Below are positions 34,247 through 44,141 of a stretch of 53,134 bases of DNA, one piece after another. Both the position numbers and the translations under genes were made by a program. Position 1 is the first letter of the stretch. Each line of letters begins with the position of its first letter. The DNA comes from CAZSIA01 sp045126355 (GTDB taxonomy: Bacteria; Bacillota_I; Bacilli_A; Acholeplasmatales; Anaeroplasmataceae): assembly GCA_045126355.1 (NCBI GenBank), contig JBGVOE010000002.1, positions 1 through 53,134 of the forward strand. Direction: 5' to 3'. The notes beneath the pieces are model-generated. The model worked only from the letters and a program-made list of their open reading frames with translations, was not told where the DNA came from and ran no database searches.

Positions 34247-36089
34247 AAATTCATTTGTAAAATTAGCGTGTATTAATCCTGTTGTTGAAGTTGGCTTACC
34301 TTTAGAAAATGCCAAGGAAATTATTAATGCACTAAAAAAATCAAGAGCTAGTATTAATTTATTTCCTGAATTAGCTACAACAGGTTATACTTGTGGTGAT
34401 TTATTTTATCATGATGGTTTAATTAAAGAAAATTATGAAGCTATTGATTATATAGTTAAAAATAATCCAAGTAAAGGAATTGTTGTTTTTGGTGCGCCAC
34501 TTGAATTAGCTGGTTCTTTATTTAATTGTGCAATTGTTTTGAAAGAACATGAAATCTTAGGTGTTGTTCCTAAAAAACACTTACCTAACTATGGTGAATT
34601 CAGTGAAAAAAGATGGTTTCAACAAGGATTAGATACCACTGAAGATTCAATTGTTATTAATGGTGAAAGATACCCTTTTGGTAACATTGTTTTTAGTGAT
34701 TATAAAAATAATTTATGTATTGGTATAGAAGTATGTGAAGATATGTGGTGTCCTATCACACCTGCATCATACTTATCATTATGCGGTGCTAATGTAATGT
34801 TAAATTTATCAAGTTCAAATGAATATTTTGGTAAAGATGAAACACGTAAAATTTGTGTTTTAGATAACTCAAGACGCAATTATGTAGTTTATGCTTATGC
34901 AGCAAGTGGAGTTACAGAAAGTACAGCTGAAACTGTCTTTGCTGGACATAATATTGTTGCTTCAAGTGGTACTTTATTAACAGATGATTTATCTTTTGAT
35001 CCTGAAACACATATCGTTTATACTGATATCGATTTAGGAGAAATTAATTATATTCGTAGGAGTTCAACAAATCTTCATGTATCTTTACCAAATGATTATC
35101 GTTATTATAATGTAGAATTTTCATTAAATGAAACTAAATTTGAATTTGAAAATGAAATAGACCGTATGCCTTTTGTACCAGAAGGTGATATTGAAGTAAA
35201 CTATAAAAAGATTGCTAATATTTTAGAGTATTCTTTATATAAACGCTTAAAACAAACTAAGGTTGAAACTTTATTAATTGGTGTATCAGGTGGGCTTGAT
35301 TCAACACTTGCATTATTAATTGCGCATAGAACATTTACTTTATTAGGTTATGACCACCGAAATATTATTGGTGTTAGTATGCCTGGATTAGGAACTAGTG
35401 AAAGAACAAAAAATAACGCTAAAGAATTAATGGATAAATTAGGTATTACTTATTTAGAATTACCTATCTCAGATGAAGTGTTAGCTCATTTTAGATTAAT
35501 TGAACATGATCCTAATGATACTGATATTACCTATGAAAATACACAAGCTCGTTATAGAACAATGGTTTTAATGAATATGGCTAATAAATATAACGGTATT
35601 GTATTAGGAACTGGTGATATGAGTGAACTAGCTTTAGGATGGTGTACTTATAATGGTGACCAAATGAGTATGTATGGAATTAATGCTGGTATGCCAAAAA
35701 CAATGGTTAGATATATGACTTATGCATATGGATTATTTGATTTTGAATGTGTTAATGATATTTTAACTGATATTATTGATACTCCAATTTCTCCAGAATT
35801 AAAACCAAATCAAACTACAGAAGCTTCAGTTGGAAAATATGAAATAAATGACTTTATTTTATATCGCTATTTATTCTGTGGTGATTCAAACGAAAGAGCT
35901 GCTTGGTTATTATCAATTGCGTTTGAGATGGATTATAAAGAAGCAATTAGTTATGTAAATAATTTTACAAGACGTTTCTATACTCAACAATTTAAACGTT
36001 CAGCATTACCTGAAGGTCCAAAAGTATTAAGAATGAGTCTATCTCCAAGAAGTGAATTCAAAATTCCAAGTGATTTAAGTAGGAGATAA
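34239..36089 (+). CDS. nadE: Glutamine-dependent NAD+ synthetase
   Basis: 616 residues. The N-terminal nitrilase-type glutaminase has its Glu-Lys-Cys triad readable (FPELATTGY near 41, KKHLPNYGEF near 112, GIEVCEDMW near 168). The C-terminal synthetase has the PP-loop GVSGGLDSTLAL near 347 and GTGDMSELALGW near 459. It converts deamido-NAD to NAD with ammonia drawn from glutamine. Size is somewhat below the 650-680 common for this type. Follows nadD with overlap; mnmA begins five bases after. Confidence 0.94.
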   Translation: MFKNSFVKLACINPVVEVGLPLENAKEIINALKKSRASINLFPELATTGYTCGDLFYHDGLIKENYEAIDYIVKNNPSKGIVVFGAPLELAGSLFNCAIVLKEHEILGVVPKKHLPNYGEFSEKRWFQQGLDTTEDSIVINGERYPFGNIVFSDYKNNLCIGIEVCEDMWCPITPASYLSLCGANVMLNLSSSNEYFGKDETRKICVLDNSRRNYVVYAYAASGVTESTAETVFAGHNIVASSGTLLTDDLSFDPETHIVYTDIDLGEINYIRRSSTNLHVSLPNDYRYYNVEFSLNETKFEFENEIDRMPFVPEGDIEVNYKKIANILEYSLYKRLKQTKVETLLIGVSGGLDSTLALLIAHRTFTLLGYDHRNIIGVSMPGLGTSERTKNNAKELMDKLGITYLELPISDEVLAHFRLIEHDPNDTDITYENTQARYRTMVLMNMANKYNGIVLGTGDMSELALGWCTYNGDQMSMYGINAGMPKTMVRYMTYAYGLFDFECVNDILTDIIDTPISPELKPNQTTEASVGKYEINDFILYRYLFCGDSNERAAWLLSIAFEMDYKEAISYVNNFTRRFYTQQFKRSALPEGPKVLRMSLSPRSEFKIPSDLSRR

Positions 36090-36094
36090 TAATT

Positions 36095-37231
36095 ATGAAA
36101 AAAAGAGTAATTTTAGGTTTATCAGGTGGAGTAGACAGTAGTGTTGCTGCTGTTAAACTATTAGAAGAAGGTTATGAAGTTATTGGTGTATTTATGCGTA
36201 ACTGGGATAGTGCGACTAATAATGACTTCTTAGGAAATCCTGATTTTAATAGTGATGTCTGTCCACAAGAAAAAGATTATCAAGACGCTATGAAAGTGGC
36301 AGAAAAATTAGGAATTGAATTAAAAAGAGTAGATTTTATTGAAGAGTACTGGGAATATGTATTTAAATATTTCTTAGCTGAATATGCAGCTGGTAGAACT
36401 CCTAATCCTGATTTAATGTGTAATAAAGAAATTAAATTTAAAGCATTCCTAGACTATGCAAATAGCCTAAATGCTGACTATATTGCAATGGGGCATTATG
36501 CAAGAAGTGTTCATGATCCTGTTAAAGGCTCTTATTTATTAAGAGGCCTAGATAATAATAAAGACCAAACATATTTCTTAGCTTTATTATCTCAAAAACA
36601 AATTGAAAAAGCATTATTTCCAATAGGAGAAATGCAAAAGAAAGAAGTTAGAGAAGTAGCAGTTAAATATGATTTAGCTACAGCTACTAAAAAAGACTCA
36701 ACAGGAATTTGTTTTATTGGTGAAAGAAGATTCCATCAATTCTTACAAAACTACCTACCAGCAAAACCTGGTAAAATGGTTAGATTAAATGGTGAAGTAA
36801 TCGGAAATCATGATGGACTTATGTATTATACTATTGGTCAACGTAAAGGATTAGGTATCGGAGGAATCCAAGGCTACTCAACAGATCCATGGTTTGTTGT
36901 AGGTAAAGATTTAGAACATAACCTTCTTTATGTAGAACAAGGTATTGATAATGAATATTTATATAGTGATTTCTGTATCGTTAAAGATTTAAACTGGATA
37001 AATGAAATTCCTGTAGTTGGAAAAGAATATCAAGCTAAATTTAGATACCGTGAAAAAGATAACAGTGTAGTTATTACTTTATTAGAAGATAACTTAATGC
37101 ATGTTAAATTTAATGCACCTGTTAGAGCTGTAACACCTGGACAAGCTTGTGTTATATATGACGGAGAAATTTGTATGGGTGGCGGAATTATAAATGAAGT
37201 ATTCCGTAACGGCGAAAAAAGAAAATATTAA
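36095..37231 (+). CDS. mnmA: tRNA-specific 2-thiouridylase
   Basis: 378 residues. Adds sulfur to U34 of tRNA for Lys, Glu and Gln. PP-loop GLSGGVDSSVAA (8-19) binds ATP; the two catalytic Cys lie in NPDLMCN (near 109) and STGICFIGER (near 207). GHYAR and YTIGQRKGLGIGG are further family blocks. It follows nadE closely in what looks like one transcription unit. Confidence 0.96.
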   Translation: MKKRVILGLSGGVDSSVAAVKLLEEGYEVIGVFMRNWDSATNNDFLGNPDFNSDVCPQEKDYQDAMKVAEKLGIELKRVDFIEEYWEYVFKYFLAEYAAGRTPNPDLMCNKEIKFKAFLDYANSLNADYIAMGHYARSVHDPVKGSYLLRGLDNNKDQTYFLALLSQKQIEKALFPIGEMQKKEVREVAVKYDLATATKKDSTGICFIGERRFHQFLQNYLPAKPGKMVRLNGEVIGNHDGLMYYTIGQRKGLGIGGIQGYSTDPWFVVGKDLEHNLLYVEQGIDNEYLYSDFCIVKDLNWINEIPVVGKEYQAKFRYREKDNSVVITLLEDNLMHVKFNAPVRAVTPGQACVIYDGEICMGGGIINEVFRNGEKRKY

Positions 37232-37249
37232 TAAAAGTAAGTGATTATA

Positions 37250-37921
37250 ATGAAAATAAAAAATAGTTTATATGCAAAATTAGAAATTGCAATTATATTT
37301 GGATTTTTCGGCTTGGTTTTTACTGTTGTTTCAGCTTTTTTAGGTATAAATGATTATGCAAAAAGAAATGCTTGGATTGAATCGGAAGGATATATTTCAG
37401 TTGTTAATCATTCTGCTGAAAGAAAAGAATTTACATATAGTTATAATGGCGTAACATATAATGTCAAATCAAATAGTTATTCATCTTTTGATGATGTTGG
37501 AGATTTAATTGTAATTTATATAAATCCAAATAATCCAAGTGAAGTATATGAAGCTAATACATCTTTTGTTTTTATCATATTTTTAATTATTGGGGCTCCA
37601 TTTTTAATTGTTGGTATCATTTTTTTGATTAAACATTTTAAATTTATGAAGATTAGAAAAATATGTTTAAATGAAGGAGGTCCAAAAAGAGTTAAAGTAT
37701 TACGATTTGTGGAGACTAAGTTTCATTACAATAGAAGACCTTATTATGTAATGATTGTAAATTATCAAGGAAATGAATATAAAAGTAGTATGTTTTTACA
37801 GCCATATAAAACTGATATTTATGCAACAGGAGCGATTGTTGATTTTTACTATGTAAATGAAGATACATATTATATAGATCTAGATACATTTAGATATAAA
37901 AATATTGATGAAGATTTTTAA
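37250..37921 (+). CDS. DUF3592 membrane protein
   Basis: 223 residues with two membrane helices (about 12-32 and 105-125) flanking a small beta domain. The stretch ESEGYISVVNHS, FTYSYNGVTY and DLIVIYINPNNPSEVYE follows the DUF3592 pattern, here present twice (second copy after the second helix, VKVLRFVETK ... YYVMIVNYQG). Function unknown. ATG 37250 is chosen over GTG 37241 by analogy with the many GTGA-containing ribosome binding sites nearby. Confidence 0.72.
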   Translation: MKIKNSLYAKLEIAIIFGFFGLVFTVVSAFLGINDYAKRNAWIESEGYISVVNHSAERKEFTYSYNGVTYNVKSNSYSSFDDVGDLIVIYINPNNPSEVYEANTSFVFIIFLIIGAPFLIVGIIFLIKHFKFMKIRKICLNEGGPKRVKVLRFVETKFHYNRRPYYVMIVNYQGNEYKSSMFLQPYKTDIYATGAIVDFYYVNEDTYYIDLDTFRYKNIDEDF

Positions 37922-37935
37922 AAAAGGTGATTAGT

Positions 37936-39931
37936 TTGGAAGTTAAACTTATTGGTGAAGTATATAAATATATTTATGAAAATAGCGATAATAATTATCG
38001 CATTTTTTTACTTGCCGATAAATCGAGAAATTACTACACTTTAAGTGGTTATATTCCAAGACTAAGAGAAGAATTGACATATGAATTTATAACTGAAGAA
38101 GTTAAACATCCAAAATATGGATTACAATATAAAATTATCTTTTATGAGAATGTTGTTGATACATCTAAAGAAGGGGTAGTTGCTTATTTATCAAGTTCAC
38201 TATTTCCTGGTGTGGGATTAATTTGTGCTGAAAAAATCTTTAATTCTTTAGGCGAAAATGCCCTTGAAATTATTGAAAATAATCCTAGTGTTTTAGATGA
38301 TATTAAAGGTGTAACTAAAAATCAAAAACAAACAATTTATACAAAAATAATTGAAAATAGATTAGTAGATAAAATATTTGTTAAACTTTATCAAATAGGC
38401 TTAACTAGTAAAATGGTTATGAAATTATATGAAAAATATGGTTTAGATACTCTTGAAATCATTGAAGAAAATCCATATAAATTAATATATGAACTAGAAG
38501 GTTTTGGATTTAAGAAAGCTGATGAAATGGCAATGAAATTAGGCTTTCCATTTGATCATAAAGAACGTTTAAAAGCTTTAATAGTTTTTACGCTTAATAA
38601 TATTTGTAATCAGTATGGACTAACTTATTTAACAGTTAATCAATTACTTACTACAGCATATAATTATGCCTTAACTAAGACAAATTTAAGTGTTGATGAT
38701 TTAGTTATTTATCTTAATGAAGCTGTATATGATAATAGATTAACATTGGAAGAAGATAGAGTCTATATTCCAGCAATTTATTCATCAGAAGTTAGAATAA
38801 GCAAAAAAATTAATGATGTTTTATCAATGCCTAAAACAAAAATTAAAGAAGATAAACTAAAGACATTACTAAATGATTTTGAACGTATAAATGGTATTAA
38901 TTTATCAACTGAACAAAAGGATGCAATTTATAAAGCATTAACTAATAAAGTAAGTATTGTAACAGGTGGTCCTGGGACTGGAAAGACAACAATTATAAAA
39001 GCAATAGTTCAACTTTATTCAGCACTAAATGGGTTCTCACCTTATGATGATGAAGCAATAGGCAAAATTTTATTATGTGCTCCTACTGGTAAAGCTAGTA
39101 AAAGAATTACTGAACAAACAATTTTTAGAGCTAGTACAATTCATAAAGCTTTAGGTTATAATTTTGAAAATGAGTTTATTTATGATAGTGGAAATTTATT
39201 ACCACATCGCTTAATTGTTATTGATGAAGTGAGTATGATTGATACTATTTTAGCAGCTCATTTATTAGACGCGATTAGTATTAATTCAACTATTGTTTTT
39301 GTAGGTGATGCATTCCAATTACCATCTATTGCACCTGGTGCATTTTTAGAAGACTTAATTAATAGTAAAGTGATCCCAACAACATATCTTAAAACAATTT
39401 ACCGTCAAGGAGAAGCATCTAATATTGTTAGACTTGCTGAAATGGTAAAGACGGGTAATGTTGATTATAAAATCTTTAATAGTGATAATGATTTAGTCTA
39501 TATTCCATCAAATCCTGCAGACTTATTAGATAAGGTAAATAATTTAATTGAGATTCATTTAAATTATGGTTATAACTTGGAAGAAGATATCCAAGTACTC
39601 GCTCCGATGTATAAAGGATTATGCGGGATAGATGCATTAAATAAAAGTATTTCTGATAATTTTAACAGAACATACTCTTACACTGTTAATTCAAAAGAAA
39701 AAGTGTTTAAAGAATATGATAAAGTTATTCAACTAGTTAATTCAAGTGAATTACAAATTATGAATGGTGATATTGGTATTATTACTAATCAAGCATTTAC
39801 ATTAGCAGAAGGAAAAGAAAAAGTCACATTTAATGTTGATTTTACAGAAGTGAATGTTAAATTAGAACAAAAAGATTTTGAAAATTTAAATTTAGCTTAC
39901 ACCATTAGTATACATAAATCACAAGGTTCAG
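37936..39931 (+). CDS. recD2: recD2 helicase, exon 1 (5' part, interrupted by a group II intron)
   Basis: This part encodes 665 residues of the RecD2/YrrC SF1B helicase, a 5'-to-3' DNA helicase acting in repair. It holds the N-terminal OB and helix-hairpin-helix-like regions (SSLFPGVGLICAEKIF, GFGFKKADEMA), Walker A GGPGTGKTT near 344, APTGKASKR, DEVSM (motif II) and the start of the conserved AYTISIHKSQGS motif. The coding sequence stops being helicase-like exactly after the first base of the codon following QGS, where GTGCGAC begins the intron. Start TTG 37936 has AAAGGTGA upstream; GTG 37927 lies inside that site. Without splicing, translation would end at 39972. Confidence 0.93.
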
Positions 39932-42771
39932 GTGCGACACGTTCCATAATGAAAAGTTATGGCACTTGTTAATTAAAGTAAAAGTTAATAAGGAGAACTC
40001 TTAATTCGAGAAATTAAATGATAGGGCCTTCACCAGATGAAGGACAACCCCCCTTGAAGGATTTCCTCTAATACTTCGGCTAGCATAATAATACGAAAGT
40101 ACATATGTTAGAAGCCCGAGGAAGTCGGCAGAAAGAGTACCTAAGTTATATAGCCCATTAGTAAGGATTGGTTCAAAAGCGACTAGAGTCCGCCTGTTTT
40201 GAAAATGGATGAAAGTAATATGGGAAATGATATGCCGGGAGTCTATAAATCTTCTATGGTTAGAATGGTATGGGATAAAGTACTGACGAATCTGCGAATG
40301 TACGGGTCTAAACTGATGATACGTGGAAACACGGAGATGCTCCTCAGAGAGACGCTGGTGAGGTAAAGTAAAAATCGCGAACTATGAAATACCTTATACA
40401 CGGTAGGCGTGTATAAATCCAGCAGGCTTATAGCAGAGACCTAAGGAAGAATATGTAAAGATAGAATTAAGGGAACGTGGAAAGGTACGAGATAAACTTT
40501 ATGTTTAGTTTTGACGAAGAATAATAAGCAAATTAACTCGTGCTGAAAAGTAGTGGTCGAACTAATGATATCCTTTGTAATGAAGGAAGTAGGAATGGCC
40601 ACAAGTCGTTGGGAAATATATTGCTAAACTATGTTTAACATAGGGTGTGAGTAGGCCAAAAAGAGGCATCGCACTAGTATAAATATAGTGAGGTGATGTT
40701 CCTATGTATCAGAAGGAATACTTAGTTAAAGGGACAAGACTTTCTACTGAAGAGGTTTTACATAATAAGTTCACTAAAACTAAGATAAATAAATTAAGAT
40801 ATGCTGAATATTATGGTCAGCAAGAGATATTTGATAAATTATATAAAGATAGCAAAGATGGATTAAATTTCACTAAACTTATGAAACTTATAACTTCAGA
40901 CAACAATATCTTAATGGCTTATAGGTCTATTAAAAGGAATAAAGGTAGTAATACTCCTGGTACCGATGGACTAACAATCAAAGATATTGAAAAATTGGAA
41001 CCTGAGGCAGTTTGTATCAAAGTCAGAAATATACTTATGAATTATCAACCTAGAACAGTTAGAAGGAAGGATATCCCTAAACCAAACGGTAAAACAAGAC
41101 CATTGGGTATTCCTTGCATATGGGATAGGTTAATTCAACAATGTATTTTGCAAATACTTGAACCAATTTGTGAGGCAAAATTTTTCAATGGAAGTTTTGG
41201 ATTCAGACCGATTAGGTCTTGTGAAAATGCTATGAATGAAGTTTATAGATATGTCCAAAGGTCTCATCTATACTACATGATTGAAGTTGACATCAAAAGT
41301 TTCTTCGACCATGTTAATCATTCAAAATTAATTCAACAAATGTGGAATTTAGGTATTCAAGATAAGCAATTGATATGTATCATTAAAAAAATTCTTAAGG
41401 CGAAAATTCAAATGCCTGGTGGTGAAATAGTGACGCCAACTGAAGGGACTCCTCAGGGTGGAATAATTTCTCCATTGTTGGCTAATATCGTATTAAATGA
41501 ATTTGATTGGCATATGGAAAGTCAATGGGGTGAAAATCCGCTTGCATATAAATGGAAGGGTGGAGTTGCACCTAATGGTACTTTCTCAAAAGGTAGTTCA
41601 TTCCGTGAAATGAGAAAAACAAACCTTAAAGAATTACACATTGTTAGATATGCTGATGATATTAGAATATTATGTGCAAATCGAAAAGATGCAGAGAAAA
41701 TAAAACATTCTGTAATTAATTGGCTTAACACAAGATTACACTTAGAGGTTTCAAAAGAAAAAACTAGGATTGTAAACTTGAAAAAACAATCTGGTGAATT
41801 TCTCGGTCTTAAAATAAGAACAAAGAAGAAAAGTGGAAAATATGTTATTGTCTCACATATGTGTGACAAAGCAATCGAAAGAACCAAAGATGCTATTAAA
41901 GAACAAGTTAAAAATATACAAAGAGCAGGCAATAAAAGTAATATACAAACACAAATTAGTAAATATAATTCACTTGTAAGAGGAATTCATAACTACTACT
42001 CTATGGCAACTGATATTACAGAAGATTGTCAAAATATTCATAATTCTACATATAAAATGCTCTATAATAGGCTTAAACCTAAAATATGTCCAATGCCTAG
42101 GAATACTGCAGATTATAAAGTGTATGGAAAATGTAAGCGAAACATGAAAGTGGTTGACTTTACTCTACTCCCTATATCTTATTGCAGTCATAGAGAGACC
42201 ACCGGTAATAAAAGAAGTGTAAATATATACACGCCAGAAGGTAGAGAGTTTAGACACAAGGAATTGATGACTCATAATAAACACCTAATGGAAGAAATGG
42301 TCAAAAATCCAATTACAACTGCAACAGTAGAATTTAATGATAATAGAATCTCTTTATTTAGTGCACAAAATGGAAAATGTGCTATTACTGGATTAGAATT
42401 TTTATCAGTTGATGAAATTCATTGTCACCATAAACTGCCAAAACATTGTGGTGGTACAGATAGATACACTAATTTAGTTTTGGTTGTTAAAGAAGCACAT
42501 ATTTTAATTCACGCAACTAAACAGGAGACTATTAAAAAATATCTCAATATTTTGAACTTGAAACAAACTCAAATTGAAAAACTTAACAATTTTAGAAAAA
42601 TGGCTGGACTTGAATTAATTTAATTCAAATCTGCTATACGGAAAATCTGATATACATAGTTAAAGCAATACATTCATTCAACGAGGGAACGCCGTATGAG
42701 GTGAAAGTCTCACGTACGGTGTGGAGCGGGGGAAAATCCAGAGATTATTTCAAAGGATTACCTATCGCTAT
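39932..42771 (+). mobile_element. Group II intron inserted in recD2
   Basis: The 5' boundary is GTGCGAC, the group II consensus, and the 3' boundary is CGCTAT. Domain V is readable at 42691-42722 (GCCGTATGAG, GTGAAAG, CTCACGTACGGT). Domain VI follows (about 42723-42771) with AGCGGGGG paired to CCTATCGCT and a candidate branch A at 42764, seven bases from the end. The ribozyme 5' half fills 39932-40703 and an intron-encoded protein lies in domain IV. Joining 39931 to 42772 gives G+AA = Glu and the sequence HKSQGS-EYRMVILPMF, as in intact RecD2, which fixes both boundaries. Confidence 0.95.
40704..42623 (+). CDS. ltrA: Group II intron-encoded reverse transcriptase/maturase with HNH endonuclease
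   Basis: 639 residues. Order: N-terminal RT0 region, reverse transcriptase fingers and palm with GTPGTDG near residue 88, SFGFRP, and the catalytic YADD at 316-319, then the maturase X domain (about 400-480), then a C-terminal HNH nuclease with CAITGLEF near 559 and EIHCHHKLPKHCGG near 572. It promotes intron splicing and retrohoming. The ATG follows GAGGTGATG. All catalytic residues appear intact, so both splicing support and mobility are plausible. Intron class was not assigned. Confidence 0.94.
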   Translation: MYQKEYLVKGTRLSTEEVLHNKFTKTKINKLRYAEYYGQQEIFDKLYKDSKDGLNFTKLMKLITSDNNILMAYRSIKRNKGSNTPGTDGLTIKDIEKLEPEAVCIKVRNILMNYQPRTVRRKDIPKPNGKTRPLGIPCIWDRLIQQCILQILEPICEAKFFNGSFGFRPIRSCENAMNEVYRYVQRSHLYYMIEVDIKSFFDHVNHSKLIQQMWNLGIQDKQLICIIKKILKAKIQMPGGEIVTPTEGTPQGGIISPLLANIVLNEFDWHMESQWGENPLAYKWKGGVAPNGTFSKGSSFREMRKTNLKELHIVRYADDIRILCANRKDAEKIKHSVINWLNTRLHLEVSKEKTRIVNLKKQSGEFLGLKIRTKKKSGKYVIVSHMCDKAIERTKDAIKEQVKNIQRAGNKSNIQTQISKYNSLVRGIHNYYSMATDITEDCQNIHNSTYKMLYNRLKPKICPMPRNTADYKVYGKCKRNMKVVDFTLLPISYCSHRETTGNKRSVNIYTPEGREFRHKELMTHNKHLMEEMVKNPITTATVEFNDNRISLFSAQNGKCAITGLEFLSVDEIHCHHKLPKHCGGTDRYTNLVLVVKEAHILIHATKQETIKKYLNILNLKQTQIEKLNNFRKMAGLELI

Positions 42772-43070
42772 AATATCGTATGGTAATCTTACCAATGTTT
42801 AAATCTTATAGTATTATGTTAAAACGAAAACTTATCTATACCGCTATTACAAGAGCTAAAGAAAAGTTAATTATTGTTGGTGATATTGATGCTTTTTATC
42901 AAGGTTTATATGAAATTGAAAAAAATCGTCAAACATCCCTTGCAGAAAAAATTTCAAATAATGCTCCTATTATAAAGATAGATAAAAAGAAGATTAATGA
43001 TCCTGAAATTCCTTTTGATGAGTTTGGAGAAATTAACATGGAAGGCATTACTCCATATAGTTTTATGTAA
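42772..43070 (+). CDS. recD2: recD2 helicase, exon 2 (3' part)
   Basis: Two bases complete the Glu codon begun at 39931, then 99 codons including stop: YRMVILPMF ... LIYTAITRAKEKLIIVG, the final SF1B helicase motif (YTAITRAK), and a short acidic tail ending in YSFM. The spliced frame is 764 residues, typical for RecD2. The in-frame ATG at 42780 has no ribosome binding site and should not be read as a separate gene. Confidence 0.93.
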
Positions 43071-43089
43071 CTATAAGAAAAAATTTATT

Positions 43090-43116
43090 ATTTTATAAAA
43101 ATTATAAAATATTTTT
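43090..43116 (+). terminator. A+T-only hairpin after recD2, possible terminator
   Basis: ATTTTATAA, loop AAA, TTATAAAAT, then ATTTTT. Weak because the stem lacks G-C pairs. Confidence 0.35.
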
Positions 43117-43122
43117 AAAGTG

Positions 43123-43151
43123 TTGAAATGAAGAAAACTTTGTGATAATAT
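43123..43151 (+). promoter_or_regulatory. Promoter of the pyr operon
   Basis: TTGAAA (43123-43128) is followed after 17 bases by TAATAT (43146-43151). The overlapping TGTGATAAT (43141-43149) reads as an extended -10. With the TAATAT hexamer, transcription would start at the first G of GGGCT (43158). Confidence 0.65.
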
Positions 43152-43157
43152 ACATAA

Positions 43158-43245
43158 GGGCTAAAGATAGTACTAGTACTATTTAAAAGCCAAATAGATT
43201 ATAAAAGTACTTATATCTAGTCCCTTTAGACTAGATATTTTTTTT
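43158..43245 (+). promoter_or_regulatory. pyr operon leader attenuator
   Basis: The leader starts GGGCTAAAG. A first stem-loop joins GGCT (43159-43162) to AGCC (43188-43191) around an inner ATAGTA-CTAG-TACTAT hairpin (43167-43182). The terminator is ATATCTAGTC/GACTAGATAT (43213-43222, 43229-43238) with loop CCTTTA and a T run to 43245. Its 5' arm and loop contain TCCCTTT (43221-43227). AGTACT occurs at 43169, 43175 and 43206 and allows an alternative pairing. I see no PyrR-binding consensus and no pyrR gene. The terminator lies before pyrB, so operon expression needs read-through. Confidence 0.75.
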
Positions 43246-43268
43246 AATATTTTATAGGAGGTATTATC

Positions 43269-44141
43269 ATGAAAGGTTTATTAACATTAAAATCATTATC
43301 AAATGAACAAATACATGACATTCTTACCTATGCTATTTCACTTAAAGAAGGGTTAGAAGTTTCTTATGAAGGTAAGAAATTTTCAACTCTTTTTTTTGAA
43401 AATTCTACTCGTACACACTATTCATTTGTAGCTGCGATGATGAATTTAGGCATTAAAGTAATTGATGTTAATGTGACAGGTTCTAGTGTAAATAAAGGTG
43501 AATCTTTATATGACACTGTAAAAACATTTGAAGCATTAGGAGTTGATGGTGTCGTAATTCGCCACTCTCAAGATGAATATTTTAAAGAATTAGAAGGTAT
43601 TAATATTCCAATCTTTAATGGTGGAGATGGTAAAACAAATCATCCAACTCAATCATTATTAGACTTAATGACTATTTATGAAGAATATGGACATTTCGAA
43701 GGATTGAAATGTTGCATTATTGGTGATATTAGTCATTCAAGAGTTGCTCATACAAATATTACTGTAATGAAGCAATTAGGAATGGATGTTTATGTAAGTG
43801 GACCAGAAGAATTTAATGATAATAGTGCACCTTATTTAACAATAGATGAAGCTATTAAAACTTGTGATGTAATTATGTTATTACGTGTTCAATTTGAACG
43901 TCACAGTGAAAATATGAGTATGACTAACGAAGAATATCATAAAGAATTTGGATTAACTTTAGAAAGAGTTAATATGATGAAAGATAACGCAATTATCATG
44001 CATCCAGCTCCAGTAAACCGTGGTGTTGAAATTGCTAGTGATGTTGTTGAGTGTGAAAAATCACGAATATTCAAACAAATGACTAATGGTGTATATGTTC
44101 GTATGGCAGTTATCTCAATGGTATTGGATGGTAAGTTATGA
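43269..44141 (+). CDS. pyrB: Aspartate carbamoyltransferase catalytic subunit
   Basis: 290 residues. Condenses carbamoyl phosphate with aspartate, the committed pyrimidine step. Carbamoyl-phosphate loop FFENSTRTH near residues 46-54, GSSVNKGES near 76, HPTQSLLDL near 128-136, and HPAPVNRG near 246. No regulatory subunit PyrI is present, as in other Firmicutes. Strong TAGGAGG site (43256-43262). Its TGA overlaps the pyrC start (ATGA). Confidence 0.96.
   Translation: MKGLLTLKSLSNEQIHDILTYAISLKEGLEVSYEGKKFSTLFFENSTRTHYSFVAAMMNLGIKVIDVNVTGSSVNKGESLYDTVKTFEALGVDGVVIRHSQDEYFKELEGINIPIFNGGDGKTNHPTQSLLDLMTIYEEYGHFEGLKCCIIGDISHSRVAHTNITVMKQLGMDVYVSGPEEFNDNSAPYLTIDEAIKTCDVIMLLRVQFERHSENMSMTNEEYHKEFGLTLERVNMMKDNAIIMHPAPVNRGVEIASDVVECEKSRIFKQMTNGVYVRMAVISMVLDGKL

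Noticed and set aside
41522..41932. - strand reading frame of about 136 codons within the intron-encoded protein
   Set aside because: Shadow of the reverse transcriptase coding frame; no recognisable protein.
42780..43070. A separate small gene starting at ATG 42780
   Set aside because: No ribosome binding site, and its sequence is the missing C-terminal part of RecD2, in frame with exon 1 once the intron is removed.
37936..43070. recD2 as a pseudogene
   Set aside because: The intron boundaries, ribozyme domains V and VI and the maturase all look intact and the exons rejoin without frameshift, so splicing is the simpler reading.
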